Part shown: positions 8,441-14,357 of the stretch, in pieces
Layout of the letters: the number at the start of each line of letters is the position of its first letter
How positions within the stretch are numbered: position 1 is the stretch's first letter
Assembly: GCA_937915045.1 (NCBI GenBank)
Contig: CALDNM010000015.1
Location: 1-14,357 of the forward strand
Source: an uncultured Clostridia bacterium
Lineage (GTDB): Bacteria > Bacillota > Clostridia > Peptostreptococcales > Anaerovoracaceae
Reading direction: 5' to 3'
Length of the DNA: 14,357 nt
Program-made: the position numbers and the translations under genes
Notes under the pieces: generated by a model
Told to the model about the DNA's origin: nothing
Seen by the model: only the letters and a program-made list of their open reading frames with translations
Databases searched by the model: none

Positions 8441-9648
8441 CATCGGTCATTATCCCTGTCGCGGTGAACGCTGAAGCGAACGGCGAGCAGAGAGCCTTTA
8501 GCAATATTGCCGGCGAGCCGGCAGTGGAGCGGATAATAAAAGCGGCCGGACAGGCTGATATCGGAAGGATCATCTTAGTGACGGGATATCGCCGCGAAAG
8601 ATTCAGATCTCTTATCGATAAATATGGACTTACAGAAGTTTATGACCCTGGGTATTCCCGGGGCCCGGCTTCTTATATGAAAGCTGCCACTGATGCTCTT
8701 ACGAGTGATGAGGACGGCTTTTTCATACTGCCTCCGTCCGCGGCGGCGGTAAAATCAGAGATAATTGATTTCATACTTGAACGTCGTGATCAGATCGAAG
8801 AGCAGTATGACAGAAAAGGAAAGGCAATGATCTTTCCTTGTTATTATGGCAAACCGGGTTATCCGGTCTATATGCCGGTATCGTATAAAGATGAAGCGGC
8901 GGTCATCGTGGGGGATCCGGGATTCAGACACATAACCGCTGACAATATCGAAAACGTTTTCTACATCGAGACACAGAGCGAAAGCGTCGTCATGTCGACA
9001 GCGACAGAAAAAGGGTACAGGCAGGTGTGCCATTACTGCGAAAGCGGATCTGTCGACGAGAACATTTACGATCTCGCGAAGGGGCACAGGTTCATTCTCA
9101 TAAGGCACGCGCTGGTGGAACGTCCTGAAGAAAAAGTCTTCTTCGGGCAGTCGGATTTTCGGCTGAGCGAGGAAGGGATAATCCAGGCGACGAAGGTCGC
9201 GTACGCGATGCAGCATGGGCAGTACAGGACCGAGCATATTTATTCGAGCAATCTTTCGAGGGCAGCTGATACGGCGGAGATCATCCGCGAGATGAGTCCG
9301 GTGTTCAGATCGGTGATATACGATCGGGCGTTCCGTGAGATAAGCAGAGGACCATGGGACAGCAAGCTGGTATCCAGCGTAAAGGAAAAGTATCCAAATG
9401 AATTCAAACAGCGGGAGGAGAATCTCTTCAAGTTCAGGTTCAATGATACGTGCGAAAATTATTTCGATGTCGAGTACCGCGTGCTGTCTGCGGTCAAGAG
9501 GATACTGAAGAACGATCCGTATATGGACTTCATCCTTGTGTCGCATGAAGCAGTGATGAGGGTGATAGAGACGGTCCTGAAGCATCGTGATATCAACGCT
9601 GAGTGGACGTCACCTTTACCTTGCGAAGTCAGAGAATTTACGCTGTGA
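8437..9648 (+). CDS. Fused MobA-like nucleotidyltransferase domain and histidine phosphatase
   Basis: A 403-residue two-domain protein. The ATG overlaps the putP stop (ATGA), with AAGGAG 7 nt before it, implying translational coupling. Residues 1 to about 195 resemble MobA/MocA-type NTP transferases: IILVTGYRRERFRSLI (45-60), YDPGYSRGPASYMKAATDAL (69-88), a FFIL segment (95-98), and FPCYYGKPGYPV (133-144). However, the nucleotide loop usually written GxGxRMG is replaced by VNAEANGEQRA, and the usual metal-binding DxP after the hydrophobic strand reads LPPSAA, so this half may be inactive. Residues about 216-403 are a histidine phosphatase (phosphoglycerate mutase-like) domain: LIRHALVE (R223, H224 nucleophile), SNLSRAADTAEII (R275), FREISRGPWD (E301) and ILVSHEAVMR (H370). 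The catalytic set looks complete. The substrate cannot be told from sequence. Related MobA-like proteins serve molybdenum cofactor or hydroxylase maturation, but no such genes are nearby. Confidence 0.82.
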   Translation: MTSVIIPVAVNAEANGEQRAFSNIAGEPAVERIIKAAGQADIGRIILVTGYRRERFRSLIDKYGLTEVYDPGYSRGPASYMKAATDALTSDEDGFFILPPSAAAVKSEIIDFILERRDQIEEQYDRKGKAMIFPCYYGKPGYPVYMPVSYKDEAAVIVGDPGFRHITADNIENVFYIETQSESVVMSTATEKGYRQVCHYCESGSVDENIYDLAKGHRFILIRHALVERPEEKVFFGQSDFRLSEEGIIQATKVAYAMQHGQYRTEHIYSSNLSRAADTAEIIREMSPVFRSVIYDRAFREISRGPWDSKLVSSVKEKYPNEFKQREENLFKFRFNDTCENYFDVEYRVLSAVKRILKNDPYMDFILVSHEAVMRVIETVLKHRDINAEWTSPLPCEVREFTL

Positions 9649-9681
9649 GTCTTTTTGTGATAAAGGGCTCACGGCTTTTTT
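9642..9681 (+). terminator. Rho-independent terminator overlapping a stop codon
   Basis: Arm GCTGTGAGTC (9642-9651) pairs with GGCTCACGGC (9666-9675), with two G-T wobbles. The stem can be extended inward by TTTT/GAAA-type pairs to a 6-nt loop, and T6 (9676-9681) follows. The TGA stop of the phosphatase fusion gene (9646-9648) lies inside the 5' arm, so a terminating ribosome would mask the stem. It ends the run of genes that begins before the window. Confidence 0.85.
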
Positions 9682-9745
9682 ACAGGCGATATTAGAATAA
9701 ACAATTTAACAAGATAAAATAAAAAATAATATTTCTAAAACAGAC

Positions 9746-9774
9746 TTGCATTTTGTGCGCATTTTTGGTATAGT
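9746..9774 (+). promoter_or_regulatory. SigA-type promoter for the prepilin gene
   Basis: -35 TTGCAT (9746-9751), a 17-nt spacer, -10 TATAGT (9769-9774). The 60 bases upstream (9685-9745) are very A/T-rich with A-tracts, resembling an UP element. Expected transcription start is about 9781, giving a leader of about 90 nt before the ATG at 9871. Apart from the terminator at 9642-9681 I see nothing else in the gap 9649-9870. Confidence 0.72.
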
Positions 9775-9870
9775 TATGACATTGAAAGAAATACACTAAT
9801 TTCAGCAGTCAAATATCAAGTAAATGTAAATATGGAATCATATAGTACGGGGTTACAGGAGGTATTTATT

Positions 9871-10293
9871 ATGGAAAAGATGACAACGACTATAAACAAA
9901 ATGCAGATGGGCAGAAAGCCTAACAACAAAAAAGGTTTCACACTTGTTGAGATCATCGTAGTACTCGTCATACTGGCGATACTGGCAGCGATCCTGATCC
10001 CGTCGATGGTGGGATACATCAGCAAGGCGCAGAAGAAAACAGCAATAGTTGAAGCAAGAGCAGTCACACTGGCAGCGCAGACGCTCACAAGTGAAGACTA
10101 CAGTACTTCAACAGCACCGGCTGTAGATAAAGTCAAGAGTCTTGCAGAAGTCAGCGGTACAATCACATCACTGAAAACACCGGGGAATAAAGTTACATCG
10201 TTCAAATACACGACGAGTGACAGCAAATATCTGGTAACATATGATTCGACACAGAAGGGATCAGCTAAATACGCGATCACGGACGCGAAATAA
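9871..10293 (+). CDS. Type IV prepilin-like protein
   Basis: A 140-residue class III-signal protein. I chose ATG 9871 because AGGAGG (9857-9862) is 8 nt before it; an in-frame ATG at 9832 has no such site. The leader of 22 residues is basic and ends KPNNKKG. It is followed by FTLVEIIVVLVILAILAAI, so a prepilin peptidase should cut after G22, leaving N-methyl-Phe and the key Glu at +5 (E27). The hydrophobic helix continues into an amphipathic one (ISKAQKKTAIVEARAVTLAA). The remaining ~80 residues are Ser/Thr/Lys-rich, contain no Cys, and form a small globular domain with likely beta strands (KVTSFKYTTSDSKYLVTYDS). It would be inserted in the membrane and assembled into a pilus or pseudopilus. 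No peptidase, ATPase or platform gene is in the window. A competence pseudopilin (ComGC-like) is less likely given its isolated transcription unit. Confidence 0.9.
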   Translation: MEKMTTTINKMQMGRKPNNKKGFTLVEIIVVLVILAILAAILIPSMVGYISKAQKKTAIVEARAVTLAAQTLTSEDYSTSTAPAVDKVKSLAEVSGTITSLKTPGNKVTSFKYTTSDSKYLVTYDSTQKGSAKYAITDAK

Positions 10294-10340
10294 AAAGTAC
10301 TGAAGATGAAAGTTGAAAGAGAATAAAATGAGAAGTATGG

Positions 10341-10370
10341 AAAACCGGAGCAAGTCTCCGGTTTTTCTTT
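10341..10370 (+). terminator. Rho-independent terminator after the prepilin gene
   Basis: AAAACCGGAG (10341-10350), loop CAAGT, CTCCGGTTTT (10356-10365): a perfect 10-bp stem, with a T-rich tail running on to 10370 (T, C, TTT). It lies 47 nt after the pilin stop and makes the pilin unit monocistronic. It also leaves only 46 nt before the next ATG. Confidence 0.9.
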
Positions 10371-10416
10371 GCCTCTTATCGTCGACACTTGGCGTCGGAG
10401 GTGATAAAATAATCCT

Positions 10417-11484
10417 ATGTTTAGGGACAGGACGCGTAAAGGAAAAAGCAAAGAAAGAAAAAAATATGTGGAGCAGCAGATCTCGCTTCCACGTTATTTT
10501 GGTACGCATAGAAAGAGCTTTTTCATTGTCCTGATATTATCGCTTATTATCACAGCTGCTTTTACGGTCAGCATTCTTTATGCAAGTTACAAATTGTTTG
10601 GAGGCGACGCGACTCTGACTCAGACGCTCGCTGACAAGGATATCCAGATCGCGAGCAATGTCGGGAACGCGGCGGCGAATTTCACGGACATGCTGATGAA
10701 TCTCATCTGGGCGTTCGTGTTCCTGTGGATACCTGTGTTCGTGATATTCTACTGGATCTCCATGTTCGCGGTCAGACCGAAATTCAAAAAAGACATGAAG
10801 CAGCCTGAGCGTCAGAGGGCGCTCGTCGCGGCACTCAGATGGGTCATAGGTTTCGCGCTGCTGTGGTTCGTGATGCGTTATAACGCGACGTATTTCAATG
10901 ATGTCGCGAACGAATATATCAATGGCGAGAGCGGGGCATACATACACTGGTGCCTGGCGTGGATCGCGTTCATCCTGCCTGTCACCGACTGGCGTCATTT
11001 CATGAAGTGGAAACGCGCGCGCGTCATGGACAGGTATCAGTGGTTAGAAGCCGGCGGAGATCATACTCGTCTCAGTGCTCTGCTTTTTCGTACTCGAATA
11101 TCAGTGCGGCTCGAAGACAAACGTCATAGAGAATATGAAGGGATTCAATATCTGTTACTGGATCATCCTGCAGGTATTTTTTTACATACTCTTCAGATCC
11201 GTGAAGCCCGGCGCGGTGATCAGCATCGTCTGCGCGTGGTTCATCGGATTCGCGAACTATCTCGTCATGCAGTTCCGCGGGAACTACATCATGTTCGGCG
11301 ACCTTACTGTAGTTCGAACGGCACTAAGCGTGGCGGACAACTACAAACTGAAGCTCGACCATTACTTCTATATATCACTTCTCGTCGCGCTGGCCGGGAT
11401 CGTCATCGTTCTCCTGCTCAGGAACGTGCGGAGCGAGAAGAAGCAGACCGGGAAAACGAGAGCGATCACTACCGCTGTTGGTGA
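10417..11484 (+). CDS. LTA synthase family protein, 5' part (gene split by frame change)
   Basis: The ATG at 10417 follows a full anti-Shine-Dalgarno match GGAGGTGA (10397-10404), with a rather long 12-nt gap. Real coding in this frame reaches about residue 210 (base 11046). Residues beyond that, up to the stop at 11484, are Arg/His-rich nonsense and a shadow of the other frame. The genuine part has a basic N-terminus (RDRTRKGKSKERKK) and four likely membrane helices near 34-60, 92-118, 136-157 and 174-191, then a basic loop (WRHFMKWKRARVMDRYQWL). I do not recognise this four-helix region as the standard LtaS membrane part; it is an extra N-terminal domain joined to the catalytic part that resumes one frame over. 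If the frame is restored the whole protein is about 826 residues. The gap after the pilin terminator holds no promoter I can support. Confidence 0.65.
   Translation: MFRDRTRKGKSKERKKYVEQQISLPRYFGTHRKSFFIVLILSLIITAAFTVSILYASYKLFGGDATLTQTLADKDIQIASNVGNAAANFTDMLMNLIWAFVFLWIPVFVIFYWISMFAVRPKFKKDMKQPERQRALVAALRWVIGFALLWFVMRYNATYFNDVANEYINGESGAYIHWCLAWIAFILPVTDWRHFMKWKRARVMDRYQWLEAGGDHTRLSALLFRTRISVRLEDKRHREYEGIQYLLLDHPAGIFLHTLQIREARRGDQHRLRVVHRIRELSRHAVPRELHHVRRPYCSSNGTKRGGQLQTEARPLLLYITSRRAGRDRHRSPAQERAEREEADRENESDHYRCW
11044..11060 (+). other. Site of +1 frame change within the LTA synthase family gene
   Basis: Upstream coding is in frame 1 and downstream coding in frame 2. Frame 2 has a TAG at 11045-11047 and then reads K-P-A-E-I-I-L-V-S-V, the start of a membrane helix. 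Frame 1 loses sense after W-L (11041-11046). Removing the single G at 11047 would give W-L-K-P-A-E-I-I-L, so one extra base here is the simplest explanation. No homopolymer or known +1 slippage signal is evident. Confidence 0.75.
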
Positions 11485-12898
11485 AGCAGTAATGGTGACG
11501 GGTGTCATCGTCCTCTTTATCACGGGGGCTCTTTACGGCGGCATTTTCGGTGTCGCGTGGGACTACAATACGAACGTCACGTACAACGGATACATACCGT
11601 ATTTCATGAGCAACGCGAACTCGGTGAACAGCGTCACGCTTAAGAATTACAGCGCGGACAAAGCGAAGAAGGCTGTGGACAGCGGCGCGGTTTCGTACGA
11701 CAAGACGGCGGCGAAGCAGACTCATGTCGGCGTGAAGGACTCGAAGGGGAAGTACGTCGAGCCGAATATAATAATAATACAGAACGAAGCGTTCAGCGAC
11801 CTTGCAGTCACGGCGGACATCAAGACGAACATAGATTATATGCCTTACATAAGGAGCCTGACGAAGAACACGCAGAAGGGCTACATGAACATGTCGATAA
11901 CGGGCGGGCCGACGGCGAACTCCGAATTCGAGACGCTCATGAGGTGCACGATGGCGTTCATGCCTTACGGCAGCGTACCGTTCACGCAGTATCTCAAATC
12001 GAAAGTCCCGAGCATGATCGAGACCCTGAAAGCCCAGAAGACAGAATACAAAACCATCGGGTTCCACCCGTATTACAGCAGCGGATATACCCGCAAAAGT
12101 GTTTACGAGCTTCTTGGCTTCGACGGTACGCTGTTTTACGACAAGACGAGCCAGCTGCGCGGGAAGGAAAAGATCCGCGGGATGGTGAGCGACAGCCAGG
12201 ATTACAAAGATGTGGAAAAGATGTATGAGACAAAGGGGGACAGCCCGCTCTTCGTGTTCAATGTCACGATACAGAATCACGGCGGATATACGAAGAATAC
12301 ATATAAGTTCAGGGAGCCGGTCAGGGTCACGAACTTCGACGCCGCGGATTCGATCAACACTTATCTGTCGCTGATCAAAGAATCGGATAACGCTTTCAAG
12401 GAGCTCACGGAGTATTTCGAGAAGCAGGACGAGCCGACGATAATATTTATGTACGGCGATCATCAGCCATCGTTCGACTCCTCGGCGAAGAGCCAGCTCG
12501 AGTCGCACCCGGCGTACAAGTCTTCGGATCTGCAGACGCTCAGCAAGTATTATGTGCCGTATGTGATGTGGGCGAATTACGATATAGATGAGAAGGACGA
12601 TATGAATTCCGGAGGGACTTCCGGGTCGTTCGGGAAGCTGTCTCTTGAGTATGTGCCGTCGCTGATCTTTGAAAACGCGGGGCTCAGGCTCACGGATTAT
12701 GACAAGTATCTGCTCGATCTTCACTCGGATGTGCCTGCGCTCACGGCGCTGGGTTACTGGACGAAGGACGGGACGAAGTACAGCCTGGACGATAAGAGTT
12801 CCAGCGGATACAAGGCTGTAGAGGCTTATCGGCAGGTGCAGTACAATCTGCTTTTCGACAAGCATGATAAACTTGATAATGAGTTCGGAGTCAAATAA
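11075..12898 (+). CDS. LTA synthase family protein, 3' part with sulfatase-like catalytic domain
   Basis: The frame is open from 11048. The first possible start codon is GTG 11075, but it lies inside a membrane helix and is probably not a true start. Coordinates are given for that ORF, 607 residues. It holds the usual five LtaS-type helices (from AEIILVSV upstream of the GTG, then near 24-42, 45-66, 97-115, 129-153) with the family motif FRGNYIMFGDLTVVRTA (67-83). The extracellular alkaline-phosphatase-fold domain follows: IIIIQNEAF (E238), GGPTANSEFE (T280, nucleophile), HPYYSSGYTR (331-340), VTIQNHGGY (H402) and IIFMYGDHQPSF (D462, H463). These match the metal and phosphoglycerol-transfer residues of LtaS, so the active site is intact. 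Such enzymes move glycerol-phosphate from phosphatidylglycerol to a glycolipid or other acceptor. It may be a broken gene, a sequencing error, or, less likely, a recoded gene. Confidence 0.85.
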   Translation: MLCFFVLEYQCGSKTNVIENMKGFNICYWIILQVFFYILFRSVKPGAVISIVCAWFIGFANYLVMQFRGNYIMFGDLTVVRTALSVADNYKLKLDHYFYISLLVALAGIVIVLLLRNVRSEKKQTGKTRAITTAVGEAVMVTGVIVLFITGALYGGIFGVAWDYNTNVTYNGYIPYFMSNANSVNSVTLKNYSADKAKKAVDSGAVSYDKTAAKQTHVGVKDSKGKYVEPNIIIIQNEAFSDLAVTADIKTNIDYMPYIRSLTKNTQKGYMNMSITGGPTANSEFETLMRCTMAFMPYGSVPFTQYLKSKVPSMIETLKAQKTEYKTIGFHPYYSSGYTRKSVYELLGFDGTLFYDKTSQLRGKEKIRGMVSDSQDYKDVEKMYETKGDSPLFVFNVTIQNHGGYTKNTYKFREPVRVTNFDAADSINTYLSLIKESDNAFKELTEYFEKQDEPTIIFMYGDHQPSFDSSAKSQLESHPAYKSSDLQTLSKYYVPYVMWANYDIDEKDDMNSGGTSGSFGKLSLEYVPSLIFENAGLRLTDYDKYLLDLHSDVPALTALGYWTKDGTKYSLDDKSSSGYKAVEAYRQVQYNLLFDKHDKLDNEFGVK

Positions 12899-12943
12899 CT
12901 TTAGAACCGTATCAAAAAATATGTGGATTTTTGAAAATTTAGG

Positions 12944-12971
12944 TTGACCTTATGGAAATACATGTTATTAT
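12944..12971 (+). promoter_or_regulatory. Extended -10 promoter of the thiolase gene
   Basis: -35 TTGACC (12944-12949), a 16-nt spacer, then TGT directly before -10 TATTAT (12966-12971), a good extended -10 element. Transcription should begin near 12977, giving a leader of about 80 nt. The bases between the preceding stop and this promoter (12899-12943) hold only weak A/T inverted repeats. Confidence 0.78.
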
Positions 12972-12983
12972 GTAAGAAGCAGT

Positions 12984-13001
12984 TGGTTAATTGTTTAACA
13001 A
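12984..13001 (+). promoter_or_regulatory. Rex-like redox operator
   Basis: TGGTTAA-TTGT-TTAACAA matches the clostridial Rex box TTGTTAA-N4-TTAACAA at 13 of 14 fixed positions; the single mismatch is the second base. It lies about 7-24 nt after the expected transcription start, where a bound repressor would block RNA polymerase. Rex senses the NADH/NAD+ ratio and is known to control thiolase and butyryl-CoA pathway genes in Clostridia. The regulator gene itself is not in the window. Confidence 0.65.
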
Positions 13002-13058
13002 ACTTTATAAAAAGAATTGACGTTAGCACAATAATAATTTTTAATGAGGAGAAATGTT

Positions 13059-14240
13059 ATGGACAAACTACATGAAGTATATGCAGTATCTGCATGCAGA
13101 ACACCTATCGGCGATTTTATGGGAAGCCTTTCGCCGCTTAAGAACATTGAGCTCGGAACTATCGTCGGAGAAGAGGCGATCAAAAGATCCGGGATCGCAA
13201 AGGACAAGTTCGAAGAAGTTACTTGCGGAATGATATATAAAGGCGGATCCGGCGGGAACCCTGGCAGACAGCTCCAGTACGCGCTCGGACTTCCTTACAC
13301 AGGTTATGCATGCACTATCGACCAGCTCTGCGGTTCAGCTATGAGAGCTACAGAGATCCTGTCACAGCAGATCATGCTTGGCAAGACAAACATCGGTATG
13401 GTTATAGGCGCTGAGAGCATGAGTAATGCTCCATACGTTCTGAACGGTGCTAGAACAATAAGAATGGGCGACAAGAAATTAGTTGACGCTCTTACATATG
13501 ACGGACTCAACTGCCCGATCAGCGGCTACCACATGGGAGTTACAGCTGAGAACCTGGCTGAAGAGTTCAACATCACAAGAGAAGAGCAGGATGAGCTCGC
13601 TATGATGTCACAGAACAGAGCTGCTGACGCTATCGACGCAGGCAAGTTCAAGGACGAGATCGTTCCTGTCACAGTACATAAGAGAAAAGGCGATGTGATC
13701 GTTGAAAGAGACGAGCATCCTAGACATACAACAATGGAAGAGCTCGCAAGACTCAGACCTGCGTTCAAGAAGGACGGAACAGTCACAGCTGGAAACGCTT
13801 CCGGGATCAACGACGGAGCTGCTGCTATGGTTCTCGTAAGCGGAGAGATGGTAGAGAAACTCAACCTCAAACCTATCGCTAAGCTCCTGGCTACAGCATC
13901 GGGCGGCGTAGAGGCTCAGAGAATGGGATTTGGCCCTACAGTAGCTATTCCAAAGGCTCTCAAGTATGCTGGACTCAAGCAGGATCAGATCGATTACTGG
14001 GAACTCAATGAAGCATTCGCTGCACAGTTCCTCGCTTGCGAAAAGAAACTGAACCTTCCTATGGACATCACGAATGTAAACGGTTCCGGTATCGCTATCG
14101 GACATCCGGTAGGATGCACAGGCGTAAGGATCCAGGTCAGCATGTTCTATGAGCTGATGAAGAGAAACGGAAAATATGGATGCTCATCACTCTGCGTAGG
14201 CGGCGGCCCTGCTATGGCAGCTGTTTGGGAGATGTGCTAA
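13059..14240 (+). CDS. Acetyl-CoA acetyltransferase (thiolase)
   Basis: Joins two acetyl-CoA into acetoacetyl-CoA (or the reverse), the entry step of butyrate-type fermentation. I chose ATG 13059: AGGAG (13047-13051) is 7 nt before it, while the in-frame ATG at 13044 would place the RBS inside the gene. The product is 393 residues, typical for biosynthetic thiolases. The catalytic nucleophile is C91 in DQLCGSAMRA. NEAFAAQF, GSGIAIGHPVG (catalytic His) and SLCVGGGPAMAA (second Cys) follow in the usual order, and AGNASGINDGAAAMVL is also seen. It is a single-gene unit with its own promoter, Rex-like box and terminator. Of 20 Thr codons I count 16 ACA, 3 ACT and one ACG, unlike the ACG-rich LTA synthase gene next door, which fits strong expression. 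A longer-chain acyl preference cannot be ruled out. Confidence 0.93.
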   Translation: MDKLHEVYAVSACRTPIGDFMGSLSPLKNIELGTIVGEEAIKRSGIAKDKFEEVTCGMIYKGGSGGNPGRQLQYALGLPYTGYACTIDQLCGSAMRATEILSQQIMLGKTNIGMVIGAESMSNAPYVLNGARTIRMGDKKLVDALTYDGLNCPISGYHMGVTAENLAEEFNITREEQDELAMMSQNRAADAIDAGKFKDEIVPVTVHKRKGDVIVERDEHPRHTTMEELARLRPAFKKDGTVTAGNASGINDGAAAMVLVSGEMVEKLNLKPIAKLLATASGGVEAQRMGFGPTVAIPKALKYAGLKQDQIDYWELNEAFAAQFLACEKKLNLPMDITNVNGSGIAIGHPVGCTGVRIQVSMFYELMKRNGKYGCSSLCVGGGPAMAAVWEMC

Positions 14241-14276
14241 TCGTACTATCTGTTATAAACAATGAATATTTTTCAG

Positions 14277-14307
14277 GCGGGCGGCGAAAGCCGTCCGTTT
14301 GTTTATT
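14277..14307 (+). terminator. Rho-independent terminator after the thiolase gene
   Basis: CGGGCGGC (14278-14285), GAAA tetraloop, GCCGTCCG (14290-14297): an 8-bp stem with one G-T wobble, then a T-rich tail TTTGTTTATT (14298-14307). It lies 37 nt after the stop codon. The GNRA loop should make the stem very stable. Confidence 0.85.
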
Positions 14308-14351
14308 GGCTTATAAGCCAGTCGAGCATGCAAAGCATGCGAGACATAAAC
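14301..14351 (+). other. Compact three-way-junction element at the window edge
   Basis: GTTTAT (14301-14306) is the exact complement of ATAAAC (14346-14351). Between them, with no spare bases, lie a perfect 14-base palindrome TGGCTTATAAGCCA (14307-14320) and a 25-base hairpin (14321-14345). The latter is GTC, GA, GCATGC, loop AAA, GCATGC, GA, GAC, where the GA/GA step could form tandem sheared G-A pairs. The whole could fold as a three-way junction or DNA cruciform. It overlaps the terminator's T-tail. Identity unknown; it may belong to a downstream leader, a small RNA, or a dispersed palindromic repeat. Confidence 0.45.
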
Positions 14352-14357
14352 CACCCG

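Noticed and set aside
9706..9712. TTAACAA half-site upstream of the pilin promoter as a second Rex box
   Set aside because: The other half is absent at the required spacing; the region is simply A/T-rich.
10313..10341. Possible promoter TTGAAA, 17 nt, TATGGA before the LTA synthase gene
   Set aside because: The -10 is poor and the transcript would begin inside the pilin terminator stem.
11014..11023. CGCGCGCGCG run as the site of the frame change
   Set aside because: A slip here would put the reading into frame 2 before the TAG at 11045-11047, so it could not restore the gene; frame 1 also reads sensibly to 11046.
11041..11077. Programmed +1 frameshifting or a true internal start at GTG 11075
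   Set aside because: No slippery stop-type motif is seen, and the GTG falls inside a membrane helix with a poorly spaced GGCGGAGA before it. Not excluded, but less likely than a one-base insertion or error.
11375..12865. Long minus-strand open frame of 496 codons opposite the LTA synthase gene
   Set aside because: It is Arg/His/Val-rich with no recognisable motif and mirrors a coding strand with clear catalytic motifs; it is a codon-bias shadow.
12913..12932. CAAAAA / TTTTTG inverted repeat after the LTA synthase gene as a terminator
   Set aside because: The stem is all A/T apart from the end pair, imperfect, and lacks a proper T-tail, so it would not be stable.

Overview
The window looks like ordinary chromosome from a low-to-moderate GC Gram-positive anaerobe, most likely a member of Clostridia (Bacillota). 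The reasons are strong AGGAGG-type ribosome binding sites, heavy use of AGA/AGG arginine codons, a UPF0182 protein, an LTA-synthase-type enzyme, and a clostridial-style thiolase with a Rex-like operator. I cannot fix the genus from sequence alone. All genes I can support are on the + strand; the long minus-strand ORFs are shadows. There is no phage, IS, CRISPR, rRNA or tRNA signal.

Layout. (1) 1-588 is the 3' part of a Glu/Pro-rich single-span membrane protein. It is followed by a compact hairpin and a 1003-residue UPF0182 membrane protein (655-3666). (2) 3690-8440 holds a non-standard long glutamine synthetase-family protein, seryl-tRNA synthetase and the sodium/proline symporter PutP. Overlapping the putP stop by ATGA is a fused protein (8437-9648) with a degenerate MobA-like nucleotidyltransferase half and an intact-looking histidine phosphatase half. 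A strong rho-independent terminator that contains this gene's stop codon closes the run. (3) 9746-10370 is a self-contained transcription unit: good SigA-type promoter, long leader, one type IV prepilin-like gene, and terminator. (4) 10417-12898 is an LTA-synthase-family gene split by a one-base frame change near 11047-11056. It has an extra four-helix membrane domain at the N-terminus. (5) 12944-14307 is a thiolase unit with an extended -10 promoter, a near-consensus Rex box just after the expected start of transcription, and a GNRA-loop terminator. (6) The last 57 bases (14301-14357) contain a compact element in which two hairpins sit exactly inside a closing 6-bp stem.

How the genes relate. 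Tight spacing (9 nt between the GS-like gene and serS, 23 nt before the GS-like gene, a 4-nt overlap after putP) suggests that 1-9648 is largely one co-transcribed run. The functions are mixed: membrane protein of unknown role, nitrogen/amino-acid metabolism, translation, proline uptake. The pilin and thiolase genes stand apart, with their own promoters and terminators, and the thiolase also with its own codon use, which fits high and separately controlled expression. I see no clearly new multi-gene system. The items most worth checking are the Rex/thiolase control region, the fused nucleotidyltransferase-phosphatase, the split LTA-synthase gene, the solitary pilin unit and the terminal three-way-junction element.
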